DNA of 64,000 nucleotides from JADJPO01 sp963750395 (GCA_963750395.1 CAVVQM010000011.1:186001-250000), one strand, 5' to 3'; counted from the first letter of the stretch, positions 28,496 through 39,557 are shown. Notes: generated from the sequence alone by a model not told the origin. Numbers and translations are program-made.

Positions 28496-29194
28496 ATGCA
28501 CCCCATGCGGGCTGCCCGGTTGCTGGACATGCTGCTGGTGCTGCAGCGCCGCGGGCGGCTCACCGCCCGCGAGCTCGGGGCGGCGCTGGAGGTCAGCCAA
28601 CGCACGATCCTGCGGGACGTCGAGGCGCTCAGTGAGGCCGGCGTGCCCATCTACACCAGCCGTGGATCCGGCGGCGGGATCGAGTTGCTGGACGGCTTCG
28701 AGACACGTCTGACCGGATTGACCGCCGAGGAGGCCGAGTGCCTCTACCTCGTCGGCCAGCCACAGGTGGCTCATCGACTCGGGCTCGCGGCACCGACCCG
28801 AAGCGTGCGGCACAAACTGGCCGGCGCCGTCCCGGCCGCGTACGCCGAACAGGCCGACAGCCTGTCGAGCTGGTTCGTTCACGATCCGGATCCCTGGTCC
28901 GGACACCGGATCCCGCACGGCGAGCTGCGCCGGATCGCCCGCGCCATCAGGCAACGACGACGGATCGAACTCCACCTCGACGACGATCAGGGCGAACCCG
29001 ATCCGGTCGACCCGCTCGGGCTGGTCCTCAAGGCCGGCTCGTGGCACCTGGTGGTCGCCGCCGCCGGATCGCAGCGCGTGATCTGCCTCGACGGCCTGCG
29101 TGGTAGCCGACTGACCGGACGACGATTCGAGCCACCCCCGCACTTCTGCCTGACGCAGTTCTGGGCCGCTCACCTGGTGACGCCGAGGTCATGA
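28496..29194 (+). CDS. YafY/WYL-type HTH transcriptional regulator
   Basis: 232 residues. The N-terminal winged HTH (RLLDMLLVLQRRGRLTARELGAALEVSQRTILRDVEALSEAGVPIY) is the typical HTH_11 of WYL regulators, followed by RGSGGGIELL. The C-terminal part (IARAIRQRRRIELHLDD, DPLGLVLKAGSWHLVVAA, CLDGLRG) is the WYL ligand domain, with the WYL triplet reading WHL. It is somewhat short at the C-terminus compared with 300-residue relatives, lacking the WCX extension. It is divergent from the conserved hypothetical and is the likely regulator of that gene. Confidence 0.88.
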   Translation: MHPMRAARLLDMLLVLQRRGRLTARELGAALEVSQRTILRDVEALSEAGVPIYTSRGSGGGIELLDGFETRLTGLTAEEAECLYLVGQPQVAHRLGLAAPTRSVRHKLAGAVPAAYAEQADSLSSWFVHDPDPWSGHRIPHGELRRIARAIRQRRRIELHLDDDQGEPDPVDPLGLVLKAGSWHLVVAAAGSQRVICLDGLRGSRLTGRRFEPPPHFCLTQFWAAHLVTPRS

Positions 29195-29234
29195 TCACGG
29201 CGGCCAGGCGGGGATTCGGTCCTCGAGGCACAGG

Positions 29235-30725
29235 TCAGGCGACGGCCGGGGAGCGGTCGAGCAGGTAGTCCACCGCGTCGCGGGCGGTGTAGCCGGTGCC
29301 CGAATGGGTGGACGCACGACGGGCGAGCAACTCGGCCACTCCGGCGACGTCCTCGCCGATGGTGACCAGCGGCGCTTCGACCCCGCCCCCTGGGCGGCGC
29401 TGGGCCATCCCGGCGCTGGCGAACAGCGCGTTGCACAGGCAGACCCGCCCGGCGGTGTTCGCCTCCCGGCCGCCCTTGCGCAGGTACGTGGCCGTCGGTT
29501 CGGCCGGGCACCGGTAGTCCACGGTGCCGCCCGGTTTCAGGTAGGCGGTGCGCAGCGCGCCCAGATCGCACACCGGACGGCGGGCCGCGGCCACGGCGTC
29601 GTCCGTGAGCGTGCCGGGCAGTTCGGCCACCCGGAACGGGAACCCGGTGGGCGAGGCTCGCCAGTCGGCCCGTGCCACGAGGTCACCGGCCTGGATCCGG
29701 CTGCGGACGGCCTCGACGATGTCGGGGTCGAAGCCCGAGTCGTCGCTGTAGGCGAACAGTGTCCCCACCTGGACCCCCGCCGCACCGAGTCCCTTCGCCT
29801 CGTGCAATCGCTGTGGGCTGCCGTACGACCCGGCCAGCCACACCGGTAGGCCGAGCGAGACCAGGGCAGGGATGTCGACCACGTCGCGGTCGTCGTAGAC
29901 CGGCTGCCCGATCGGGTCGAGTCGGCGCGGGCCACGGGGCGGGGCGTTGTGGCCGCCGGCGCTGGGGCCCTCGACCACGAAGCCGTCCGGTGAGGTGTCG
30001 GGGTTGCGCGACAGCGCGGTGGCCAGATCCGTCGAGGCGACGATCGCCAGCACAGCCGGGATCGCCAGTGCGGCCGGCAGGTCGGTGCCCTCCGGCCAGA
30101 ATCCCCGCGGGTCGAACGTCATGTCGCCGAAACCGTCGCTGGAGCGCGCTCCCAGGACGCGGACCGACATCGTGACCGGGTCGTGTCGGGCCAGTCCACG
30201 GGCCAGGGCCGGGATCTCGGCCGGGCTGCCGGCGCCGACGAGCAGGTAGTCCACGCCGGCCAGCAGCGCGCCGTAGATCGCGGCCGGGATCGGTAGTTCG
30301 ATCTTGCGCAGGTAGTTGATCCCGACGACGCCCGCGTGACCCTCCTTGGCGAGATAGACCTCCGCGAAGTTGGCGGCCGTGGTCAGTTCGAGCAGGTGAC
30401 GCCCGGAGGTGAGGGTGTGCCGGGGCACCTGGCGATAGCGCTCATCGGGGGCGATGCCGCCCTCGACGAAGTAGGAGTCGAGGATCCAGTCTGCGACGCC
30501 GGGGATCGGGAAGGCGGCCAGCGCTCGGCGCATGTCACCGCCGTGGTCGCCGTCCTGGAGGCGTCGTGTGCAGACCACGTCGAGTGCCGTCCCGGAGACC
30601 ACTCCCAGTTGACCGGCGGTGGAGACCGCCCGAGCGAGTCGCCAGTCGGAGACGGCGACCCCCATCCCGCCCTGAATGATCTCGGGGCGGCTGCCCTGCG
30701 CCGGTCGGTAGGTTTCGGTCGTCAT
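29235..30725 (-). CDS. Nitronate monooxygenase-like FMN enzyme
   Basis: 496 residues. A TIM-barrel FMN enzyme of the nitronate monooxygenase / NPD / FabK superfamily: IIQGGMGVAVSDWRLARAVSTAG at the N-terminus, GVDYLLVGAGSPAEIP, VVEGPSAGGHNAPPRG (flavin phosphate and catalytic His region) and GAAGVQVGTLFAYSDDSG. The C-terminal 120 residues include a cysteine-containing stretch (CDLGALRTAYL, YRCPAE, GRVCLCNALF), longer than typical class I enzymes and like 2-nitropropane dioxygenase-type long forms. The substrate is unknown. A 35-base nested palindrome lies just upstream and probably controls it. Confidence 0.85.
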   Translation of the reverse strand: MTTETYRPAQGSRPEIIQGGMGVAVSDWRLARAVSTAGQLGVVSGTALDVVCTRRLQDGDHGGDMRRALAAFPIPGVADWILDSYFVEGGIAPDERYRQVPRHTLTSGRHLLELTTAANFAEVYLAKEGHAGVVGINYLRKIELPIPAAIYGALLAGVDYLLVGAGSPAEIPALARGLARHDPVTMSVRVLGARSSDGFGDMTFDPRGFWPEGTDLPAALAIPAVLAIVASTDLATALSRNPDTSPDGFVVEGPSAGGHNAPPRGPRRLDPIGQPVYDDRDVVDIPALVSLGLPVWLAGSYGSPQRLHEAKGLGAAGVQVGTLFAYSDDSGFDPDIVEAVRSRIQAGDLVARADWRASPTGFPFRVAELPGTLTDDAVAAARRPVCDLGALRTAYLKPGGTVDYRCPAEPTATYLRKGGREANTAGRVCLCNALFASAGMAQRRPGGGVEAPLVTIGEDVAGVAELLARRASTHSGTGYTARDAVDYLLDRSPAVA

Positions 30726-30778
30726 GGCCTGTTGCCGTCCAATCGTGCTCGGGGCCCGCGATCTGCGAGACCGAACAT

Positions 30779-30813
30779 AACCTACGGTAGCGTAAGTTAC
30801 GGTACCGTAGGTT
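30779..30813. promoter_or_regulatory. 35-bp nested palindrome, probable operator
   Basis: AACCTACGGTA pairs perfectly with TACCGTAGGTT, and inside them CGTAA pairs with TTACG around a single G. The result looks like two overlapping TACGGTA/TACCGTA half-site pairs, the form of TetR-family operators. It lies 53 bases from the nitronate monooxygenase-like ATG and about 120 bases before the GH31 gene. No TetR gene is adjacent, so the regulator is encoded elsewhere. Confidence 0.7.
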
Positions 30814-30936
30814 CTGGATCGGCCCGGAATGCCCTCAAGAGACCCATCTCACTCACCGGCGAGCACGGGGACGACAAACCCTGGAGAGCCGGGTCGGGAG
30901 GGTTCATGCTGAAGGTGTGCCGGGAGGGGGATGCAC

Positions 30937-33841
30937 ATGTTCTCTGTGGACCTGCCCAGAGACGGCGTCGGCGCCGACGAGGTCGCGTCCGACGTCGTCC
31001 GGATCGTCGCCTCGAACGACGCCGACTGCGTCGCCGATCATCCGGTCCTGCTCGATCGTCGGCTGCCGCTCGGCACCACGGTCGGTGCGGGGCAGCAGGT
31101 CTCCACCGGTCTGTGGGAGGTGGCCACGGGCCTGTCGGACGAGGACGGGCGAGGGGTCGTCACCATCACCACGGCACAGGGGCAGCAGGTGCTGCGGCTG
31201 TGGCTGACCGGCGGCGGCCCGTGCACCCTGCACGCCGAGGTGGCCTCCGGACTGCAGGCCTGGGGTCTGGGCCAGTGCTTCGCCACCACCGCGTCTCGCG
31301 CCGACTGGGTCGGCCGCCGGCGCAACGTCGTGGACGCGAACGTCGTCGACAAGTACCGGCCCTACGGTCACGGCACGCAGGTCTACGAGGAGGGGGTCGA
31401 GGGCTATCTGCAGATCCCCGTCCTGATGGTGGCCGGCGGGCCGCAGCCGTTCGCCCTGGTCCTGGACTACGTGTTCCGGATCGAGGCGGACTTCCAGACC
31501 AATCCCTGGTCGTTCCAGCTGGGTTCGGACGTCGGGATCAACCCCACGTTCCCGGTACGGGTCTATGTCGTCGGCGGCGCGAGCCCCCTCGACGTCCGGC
31601 GCCGGGTGATGGACCTGCTGGGCAGACCACCCGTGCCGCCCCGCAAGGCGTTCGGGCTGTGGGTGTCCGAGTACGGGTACGAGAACTGGTCGGACGTCGA
31701 CCGGGTCATCGGCGGTCTGCGCGCGCGGCGGCTACCCCTTCGACGGCATCGTGCTCGACCTGTTCTGGTTCGGCGGGATCCAGCAGACCGGCAAGAGCAC
31801 CAGCGACATGGGCAACCTCGACCTGGGACATCACCGACGATCCGGGGGTGGACGACCCGTTCTTCCCCGACCCGCAGGCCAGGCTTGCCGACTACGCGGC
31901 CGACCATGTCGGGTTCGCGCTGATCGAGGAGTCCTACGTCCTCGACTCCACGCCCACCTTCGACCAGTTGCGCCATGCCGTACCCGAGGCGTACGTCCGG
32001 GTCGGTCCCGCCGTGCTGCGACTGAACAAGGAGTTCTTCGGTGAGGGCGCCGCCATGTTCGACTGGAGCGACCCGGACGTCGGCGAGTGGATCGCACGCC
32101 AACCGGCGCAAGCCGTTCATGCTCGACTACGGCGTCCGGGTGCACTGGACCGACCTGGGCGAACCCGAGATCTTCCACCCGGACGCCGAGTACGCCGGGC
32201 ACGACCTGGACGGCGACGGCTCACTGCGCACCGGGCACGCCGATATCGCCAACGTCTACAACCTCTTCTGGCACCGCTCGATCGACTCCGGCTACGACAG
32301 CGATCCGGCGGACGCCGACCAGCGGCGACTGCTGCTCACCCGCGCCGCCACCGCGGGCATCCAACGACACGGGGCAGCGGTCTGGTCGGGCGACACGAGC
32401 AGCCGGATGGAGGTCCTGGTCTCGCAGGTGCACAACCAGGCCCACCTGGCCTGCTCGGGCATCGACTTCTACGGCTCGGACGTCGGCGGCTTCCACCGCA
32501 GCGCGCTTCGCGACGTCCGACTGCTCGACGAGCTGTACACCCAGTGGTTCGCCAACAGCGCCTGGTTCGACGTCCCGCTGCGCCCGCACGTCAACAATCA
32601 CGAGTTCTACGTCAACCGGGCCGAGAACACCCCGGACGGCCCGGGCCGAAACCGGGTGGCGCCCAACGAGGTCGGCCACCTGGCCGAGCAATCTGGCCAA
32701 CCTGCGCACGCGCTACGAGCTGATTCCCTACTACTACTCGCTGGCGCATCGAGCCACCCGTACCGGCGAGCCGCTGTGCCCGCCCCCGGGCCTGGCGTAC
32801 GACGACGAGGCGCTGCGCGGCGCCGCCCACCAGAAGCTGCTCGGGCCGTGGCTCATGGTCGCCGTCGTCGCCGGGCACGGCGAGTACGCCCGTCGTGTCT
32901 ACCTTCCGCAGGGGCGGTGGTACGACTTCTGGAACGGCACCGCCGTGGACAGCGCGGGGGAGTGGGTGGGTTTCGTCCCGGAGTACCGGGACGGCGTGTT
33001 CCGGTTGCCGGCCTTCGCCCGGGGCGCAGCGGTGATCCCCATGATGCACGTCGACGACGGCACACTCGACTCCGGGGGCCACCGCAACGGCGGCGAGCGA
33101 TTCGATGACCTCGTTCTGCGCGTGTACGACGGCGGGGCCGGCGCGCCGGAGTCGTCCTTCACCGTCTACGAGGACGGCGGCACGAGCCGCAGCCAGGCGC
33201 CTCGCGAGATCGTGGTGGTACAGCGTCGTGAGGCCGATGCCGTCGTCGTGGAGGTGCAGGCCGCCTCGAGCGTCACCGGTCTCGCCGATGTCCGGCCGTT
33301 GCGGATCGACCTGGTCAGCGACCGGGTCATCACGGACGTCGAGAGCGATGGCGTGCCGGTGCCACGTCGGTCGGCGGCGAGCCGAACCGAAGCGGGATGG
33401 GCAGTCGACGCCGATCACCGCGCGGTCCGGGTGTGCCTGCCCGACGCCCGCGTCGACCAGACCCACGTCGTCCGCTTCACAGCCGGACCCGCGACGCCCA
33501 AGGAGTCCTCGGTCCTGCTGGTCTGCGACCACGCCGACACCACCTGGGGCGAAGACGTCTACGCGCGCTTCGTCACCCCGATCCAGACGACGCGGGGTGC
33601 CATCGCCGAGGTCAGACTGGACCCCTCGGTCACCTACGACTACCTGTACCCGACGCCGGCCGGGCATCCGACCGGGCCGGTGTGGACGCTGCTTCTCGAT
33701 CATCTCCATCCGGACCAGGAGGTCCGTCTCACCCTGGAGAAGCGCCGCGGGTCCGACGTCGTCCACGCCAACCCCCGGGAGCTGTTCCGCTCATCCGGGT
33801 CCGGCGGCTACGTCGGCGAGATCCGCGGCACCCTTCACTGA
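30937..33841 (+). CDS. GH31 family glycoside hydrolase (four frame breaks)
   Basis: About 966 residues after repair. Order: an N-terminal beta-sandwich domain; a (beta/alpha)8 barrel starting at FGLWVSEYGYENWSDVD; GIVLDLFWFGG; the nucleophile motif HWTDLGEPE (equivalent to WxDMNE); acid/base AAVWSGDTSS; then GSDVGGFH; and C-terminal beta domains with YLPQGRWYDFWNG. It cleaves alpha-linked glucosides or related sugars. Extra single bases at about 31727, 31820, 32104 and 32689 shift the frame each time; deleting them gives uninterrupted GH31 homology. The ATG at 30937 is preferred over 30931 for spacing from GGGAGGGGG. No signal peptide, so cytosolic. Shares an upstream region with the flavin enzyme. 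Confidence 0.85.
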
Positions 33842-33896
33842 GTGGCTCGTCAATTCGCGCCGGGCGCCGAGCAGCTCATAGTGGGCTTTCGCATAT

Positions 33897-33933
33897 TGAC
33901 AAGTAAACTGTCAATATGACAGATTACTTGTCA
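33897..33933. promoter_or_regulatory. 37-bp double operator abutting marR start
   Basis: TGACAAGTAA ... TTACTTGTCA outer arms (10 bases, perfect) enclose CTGTCA-ATA-TGACAG. Read another way it is two adjacent TTGACA-N7-TGTCAA / ATGACA-N7-TGTCAT sites. Its last base is the A of the marR ATG. A MarR dimer at each site would shut off its own operon. Confidence 0.75.
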
Positions 33934-34367
33934 TGTTGGTGGACGAGACTCTGGTATTGATCAACGAGGTCAGGTTGACCTTCAACGCCCTGGCCGCACT
34001 CGTGGACGATGTGCACCCCGAGACCGAGCTGAGTGCCCCGCGCCGTGCCGTGCTGGAGTATCTGGTCCGTTCGGGGGATGCCGCCGTCCCGACGATCGCG
34101 CGGGAGCGAGGCGTGACCCGTCAGCACATCCAGGCGATCGTCAACGACCTGGTGGGCGCCGGGCTGCTCGAGCAGCGGTTCAACCCCGCCCACCGGCGCT
34201 CGCCGCTGATCACCCTCACCGACCGGGGCCGGCGGCTCATCGACACCGCCATCGAGCGGGAGCGGGACTACCTGGCGGACCACCTCGGCGGCCTTGATGA
34301 GGACAGGGTGCGGGCAGCGGCGGCGACGCTGGCCGACCTCCGCGCCCGATGCACAGGCGGTGCCTGA
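33933..34367 (+). CDS. MarR family transcriptional regulator
   Basis: 144 residues. Winged HTH with TIARERGVTRQHIQAIVNDLVGAGLLEQRFNPAHRRSPLITLTDRGR, the standard MarR recognition helix and wing. The ATG at 33933 touches the operator; a GTG at 33939 is an alternative. With so little leader, the transcript is either leaderless or the start is slightly further in. It is autoregulated through the double palindrome. The stop overlaps the ATG of the DUF2306 gene, so the two form an operon. Confidence 0.9.
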   Translation: MLVDETLVLINEVRLTFNALAALVDDVHPETELSAPRRAVLEYLVRSGDAAVPTIARERGVTRQHIQAIVNDLVGAGLLEQRFNPAHRRSPLITLTDRGRRLIDTAIERERDYLADHLGGLDEDRVRAAAATLADLRARCTGGA

Positions 34368-35116
34368 TGTTTCACCCGACCGTCGTCACGTCCCGGCTGC
34401 GCAGTGCATGGTGGCCCGTCCTCATCGCGATCTGTGCCGTCTACGCCGGGTTCGCGCTCGTCCAGGCCGCGGCCGAGACGCTGTCCTGGACCGGGACGAT
34501 CCACGACGTGAAGGCGCGCGCCGTCCCGGTCGTCTTCGTCCTGCATGCGCTCGCCGGCGCCGTCGCACTGGTCACCGGTGCCCTGCAGGTCAACGCAGGA
34601 CTTCGGCGAAACATCGTGAGACACAGAGCGATCGGTCGTGTCTACGTCGTCGCGGTCCTGGTCGCCGGGGTCGGCGGCCTGTGGAGTGCGGTCTTCTTCG
34701 AGGTGCCACGGACGGCGCGGGTACTGCTCGCGGTAGCCTCCGGCGCCTGGGTGGCCACGACGGTCCTCGCCGTGGTGCGGGTCCGAGCGGGTCAGGTGGA
34801 GCGGCACCGTGCCTGGATGCTGCGCAGCCTCGCCCTGACGATGTTCTTCCTCACCTTCGAGCTCTGGACGCAGGTGACGGCGGCCACCGGTCTGCCGCAC
34901 CGCGTCGCCTATCCGCTCGCCGTGGTCTGCGCCTGCGCGGCCAACCTGGCCGTGGCCGAATGGCGGATCCACCGTGATCGGACCCGGTGGGATACCCGAC
35001 CGCGGCCCCTGTGGTCGTCACCTGTTCCGGCTGCAGCGCCAGGCGACGCCGTCCGATCAGATCCCGATCGTGACGCGCATCCGCGTCGCGCGACGAACCG
35101 GCTCGGGTCGGGCTAG
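34367..35116 (+). CDS. DUF2306-like membrane protein
   Basis: 249 residues with about six transmembrane helices (WWPVLIAICAVYAGFALVQ, VPVVFVLHALAGAVALVTGALQ, VYVVAVLVAGVGGLWSAV, RVLLAVASGAWVATTVLAVV). The conserved HRAIGRVY and RHRAWMLRSLALTMFF histidine/arginine motifs of DUF2306 are present. Function of the family is unknown; a heme- or quinone-linked membrane role has been guessed only from the paired histidines. The start overlaps the marR stop (TGATG), making it the direct target of that regulator. The C-terminal 40 residues are disordered. Confidence 0.82.
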   Translation: MFHPTVVTSRLRSAWWPVLIAICAVYAGFALVQAAAETLSWTGTIHDVKARAVPVVFVLHALAGAVALVTGALQVNAGLRRNIVRHRAIGRVYVVAVLVAGVGGLWSAVFFEVPRTARVLLAVASGAWVATTVLAVVRVRAGQVERHRAWMLRSLALTMFFLTFELWTQVTAATGLPHRVAYPLAVVCACAANLAVAEWRIHRDRTRWDTRPRPLWSSPVPAAAPGDAVRSDPDRDAHPRRATNRLGSG

Positions 35117-35125
35117 CGTGGGCCG

Positions 35126-35522
35126 GTGGCAGCAGCTTCTCGGACCCGCCGGGCCAGGGCCGCACGCCGCCGTCAACGGCGTATGAAGAGCGTCGAGCAC
35201 GATCTGACCGACGAGCAGTGGTCGGCCCTGAAGGACGCGTGGGGCGGCTGTGCCTACTGCGGTGCTGGGGACGACGCCCCGCAGCGCGACTGCGTGCAGC
35301 CTCTCTCGCGCGGTGGCCGCTACACCCTCGACAACGTCGTGCCCGCCTGCCGATCCTGCAACGCCAGCAAGTGCAACGACGAGGTCACCGGTTGGATGCG
35401 CCGCAAACGCCTTGACGAGCGCCGCTTCCTGCAGCGCTTCGTGCAGATCACGATCACCCTCACCGAGTGCGAGCTCGCAGCCGAGCGTGCCGTCGTCCGC
35501 CGGGCCCGTCGCCGCCGGGTAG
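35126..35522 (+). CDS. Small HNH endonuclease-like protein (probable 3' frame break)
   Basis: About 131 residues. GTG start, very basic N-terminus (SRTRRARAARRRQRR), EHDLTDEQWSALKDAWGGCAYCG, then the HNH core with two CxxC pairs (CAYC, CRSC), DNVVPACRSCNASKCND and the helix WMRRKRLDERRF. In the frame as given it would run to 35986 through the next gene. One extra G at about 35519 would end it at TAG 35520-35522, near the usual family length, and I prefer that. It probably nicks or cleaves nucleic acid; the biological role of this small family is not known to me. Confidence 0.7.
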
Positions 35523-35568
35523 ATCTTTCGGTCCGGGGCCCGCAGGACCCAGACCAGGCCCAGGGATA

Positions 35569-35588
35569 CGGGCCCGACGTTGGGCCCG
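35569..35588. terminator. GC-rich hairpin between HNH and calpain genes
   Basis: CGGGCCC-GACGTT-GGGCCCG, seven perfect pairs with a six-base loop, 43 bases before the calpain start. No U-tract follows, as is common for high-GC terminators. It might alternatively be an operator. Confidence 0.4.
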
Positions 35589-35630
35589 GGGGCCCTGCCT
35601 GGTTGGTCCGGCGTTCAGCAGGCTACGGGG

Positions 35631-37013
35631 GTGCACCCGCTGAACCCGGCCCCCCGCTCCCGCGAGAGCGGCCAGACCTCGGCCGAGTACGCGGGCGTCA
35701 TCGTCGTGGTCGCGGTCCTCATCGGCGCGCTCGCGGCCTCCGGCATCGGGCAGCCGATCGCGACCGGCCTCCGGTGCGCCATCCGCTCCATCGTCACGCA
35801 GTCCGGTTCCTGCGGAACCGCCGTCCCCCCGGTCACCTATCCGGCCGGACCCGGCGGAACGGGCCTGCCCGCCGGTGCGGACCAGGCGGCGGCCCCACCG
35901 GTCGTGGACCAGGCCACGGTGGACGAAGCGCTGGACTCGATCCGCAACAGCCTCGACGGAGGCTGGAACGGGGTCCGCTCCGGTGAGCTGTCCGACATCT
36001 CCGGCGAGCTTGAGGGCCTGACCGGACCCGAGCTGGACGCCGTGATCGCCGGGATGACCGACGACGAACTGCGGCACTGGATCGACGAACTGGACGACGG
36101 GTGGGTCGGCTCGGGATGGAGCCGCGAGCGCCGCCAGGAGCTGTGGTCGATGCTCGCCGCCAAGGCGTCCCGCGAGACCCTGGACCGCCTGGCCGCCTTC
36201 ACCGACGAGGTGCAGCCGGACTTCAGCAACGTCGGCGGCGACGATGCCCGCGACGACCCGAACAGTCCGATCAACCAGGGCGAGTACACCGACGTCCCGC
36301 ACGACCTGTTCGTCGCGCAGGACGGCCAGTCCCCGGTGGATCCCACCGACCTCGAACAGGGCTACATCGGCGACTGCTGGCTCATCGCGAGCATCGGGGC
36401 GATCGCGAACAGTCGTCCCGATCTGATCGAGTCGATGATCACCGAGAACGCCAACGGCACCTACACCGTGACCCTCTACGACGACGGCCGCCCGGTGCAG
36501 GTGACCGTCACCCCCGACATCCCGACGGTCGACGGGGACCCGATCTTCGTGGACAACCCGAGCCCCGGCGACGCCGGGGTGTACGAACTGTGGCCCCAGA
36601 TCCTGGAGAAGGCGGCGGCCCAGCACTACGGCGACTACACCGACATCGAGGGGGACTGGCCCTCCAAGGCGCTGGGACTGCTCACCGGCACCCCGGTCTC
36701 CACCCACGACCACGGGAGTTGGCTGCCCTGGGACGGCGACAACGTCCCGTCGGCGGCCAACCTGTCCGGCGTGCTCGACGCGAACGGCGCGATCCTGGTC
36801 TCGACCTACCACGACGACCACACCGCCCTCTACGAGGACGGCACCCTCGTGCAGGGGCACGCCTACTATGTGCAGAGCATCGACGAGAGCGCGGGCACCG
36901 TCACCGTGGTCAACCCCTGGGGCCTGAGCCATCACCCACCGATCACCATGAGCTACGCCGACTTCGCCGAATCGTTCTCGCGCTTCGATGTCTCCGACCT
37001 GGAGGGGAACTGA
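35631..37013 (+). CDS. Calpain-like cysteine protease with pilin-like N-terminus
   Basis: 460 residues from a GTG. The N-terminus SRESGQTSAEYAGVIVVVAVLIGALA resembles a Flp/TadE-type prepilin leader: polar, GQTSAEY, then one hydrophobic helix. It is not a classical Sec signal. Residues 100-230 form a helical region. The catalytic part is a family C2 (calpain) protease: nucleophile Cys in QGYIGDCWLIASIGAIA (about residue 248), His in GHAYYVQSI (about 410) and Asn in VVNPWG (about 427). All three catalytic residues are present. It is probably displayed on or exported through the membrane. A lipoprotein gene overlaps its stop. Confidence 0.87.
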   Translation: MHPLNPAPRSRESGQTSAEYAGVIVVVAVLIGALAASGIGQPIATGLRCAIRSIVTQSGSCGTAVPPVTYPAGPGGTGLPAGADQAAAPPVVDQATVDEALDSIRNSLDGGWNGVRSGELSDISGELEGLTGPELDAVIAGMTDDELRHWIDELDDGWVGSGWSRERRQELWSMLAAKASRETLDRLAAFTDEVQPDFSNVGGDDARDDPNSPINQGEYTDVPHDLFVAQDGQSPVDPTDLEQGYIGDCWLIASIGAIANSRPDLIESMITENANGTYTVTLYDDGRPVQVTVTPDIPTVDGDPIFVDNPSPGDAGVYELWPQILEKAAAQHYGDYTDIEGDWPSKALGLLTGTPVSTHDHGSWLPWDGDNVPSAANLSGVLDANGAILVSTYHDDHTALYEDGTLVQGHAYYVQSIDESAGTVTVVNPWGLSHHPPITMSYADFAESFSRFDVSDLEGN

Positions 37014-37346
37014 TGCGTCGGATCGTCGCCGCACTGCTCGTCGTCGCCGGCGCACTGGTGCTGGCCGGCTGCCCGCGCGGCGAGAGCACCCCCGCCTACC
37101 CGGACGACGCGATCCGGTTGCGGCAGAACGTGCCCACCGAGGTCGGCGACCATCGGCTGGTCGCGATCAACCTGTCCGGTGACAACGGCATCGTCGTGGT
37201 CGAGCCGCCGGAGGGGACCGCCACCAACGTCAAGGTCACCAAGGGCCAGACCTACGACGCCGCCGGTCTGCACTTCACCGTCGTGGACGTCGTCCAGGGC
37301 GAGGGCGGCGGGGACGCCCCGGGCGCGGGCCCGGGCACCATCGTCG

Positions 37347-37360
<14 letters not shown>
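37013..37360 (+). CDS. Small lipoprotein paired with the calpain protease
   Basis: 115 residues. Lipoprotein signal MRRIVAALLVVAGALVLAGC, with the lipobox LAGC and Cys20 as the acylated residue. The mature part is beta-rich (HRLVAINLSGDNGIVVVEPPEG, VKVTKGQTYDAAGLHFTVVDVVQG). No known domain. The ATG overlaps the protease stop, so the two are made together. An inhibitor, immunity protein or membrane anchor for the protease is a reasonable guess, not shown. The 3' end overlaps the 3' end of convergent rocD by 14 bases. Confidence 0.75.
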
Positions 37361-38594
<1,234 letters not shown>

Positions 38595-38613
38595 CTGAGG
38601 GGCTCCTTGTCGG

Positions 38614-39453
38614 TCAGCGGATCTCGAGGGTGCAGCACTTGGGGCCGCCGCCGGCCTTGAGCAGCTCGGGCATGTCGACGCCGATCGGCACGTAGCCGCG
38701 CTCGCGCAGTGCCGCGGCCAGATCGCGGGCCGCAGATGACAGCACGACGTGGCGGCCGTCGCTGACCGCGTTCAGACCGAGCACCTCGGCGTCCGCACGG
38801 GTGGCCAGGACGGCGTCCGGGAACAACCGGCGCAGGGCGGCCTGCGAGCCCGGGCTGAACGCCTGCGGGTAGTAGGCGACCGTGTGCTCGTCGAGCACGG
38901 CCAGCGCGGTGTCGAGGTGGTAGAAGCGCGGGTCCACGAGGTGCAGGGAGATGACCGGTCGGCCGAACAGTTCCTGGGCATCGTCGTGGGAGCCGGGGTG
39001 GGTGCGGAAGCCGGTGCCGGCCAGGATCAGGTCGCCGACGACCGCGAAGTCGCCCTCTCCCTCGTTGACGTGCTCGGTGTCGGTCACTGCGAACCCGTTG
39101 TGCTGCAACCAGGATCGGTAGGCGGGACCCTCGGCGACACGCTCCTGGTGGCGGAACCTCGCCGCGAGGGCGAGCCCGTCGACGACCAGCGCGCCGTTGG
39201 CGGCGAAGACCATGTCCGGCAGACCGGGCACGGCATCGATCAGGTCCACGCGGTGGCCGAGGTCCAGGTAGGTCCGGCGCAACCGCTCCCACTGATCCAT
39301 CGCCGCGCGGACGTCGACCGGCTCGTCGACGCTCATCCACGGGTTGATCGCATAGTCGACGCCGAAGTGCTCCGGCGGGCACATCAGGTAGCGCCGGATG
39401 TGGACGTCGTGGCGGGCGGCGGCGGCGAAGGGCGCCGGGGCGGTGATCGTCAT
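38614..39453 (-). CDS. DDAH/arginine deiminase-like guanidino-group hydrolase
   Basis: 279 residues in the guanidine-modifying (beta/alpha propeller) superfamily. Substrate-binding PDMVFAANGALVVDG, GEGDFAVVGDLILAG, catalytic His in DPRFYHLDTALAVLD, and a catalytic Cys pair near the end in GGPKCCTLEIR. Family members hydrolyse methylarginine (DDAH), or act as arginine dihydrolase giving ornithine directly. The FxAN motif and the partner RocD, which needs ornithine, make the dihydrolase reading attractive, but sequence alone does not decide it. M. tuberculosis has the same gene pairing (Rv2323c next to rocD). Probably one operon with rocD, controlled by the divergent Lrp gene. Confidence 0.8.
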   Translation of the reverse strand: MTITAPAPFAAAARHDVHIRRYLMCPPEHFGVDYAINPWMSVDEPVDVRAAMDQWERLRRTYLDLGHRVDLIDAVPGLPDMVFAANGALVVDGLALAARFRHQERVAEGPAYRSWLQHNGFAVTDTEHVNEGEGDFAVVGDLILAGTGFRTHPGSHDDAQELFGRPVISLHLVDPRFYHLDTALAVLDEHTVAYYPQAFSPGSQAALRRLFPDAVLATRADAEVLGLNAVSDGRHVVLSSAARDLAAALRERGYVPIGVDMPELLKAGGGPKCCTLEIR

Positions 39454-39557
39454 ACCTCGACGCTACGGGGCGGCAGATCAACCGTGAAGCTCGTCCCGTT
39501 GCGGCTGAACGGCGATTCGTTGCGTCTGCGCGCGACCAGTTGGAGGATCATTGCGTC

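Noticed and set aside
35523..35986. C-terminal extension of the HNH protein into the calpain gene
   Set aside because: The extra sequence is low-complexity Arg/Gly/Pro in the shadow frame of a well-supported calpain gene. A single extra G near 35519 explains the missing stop.
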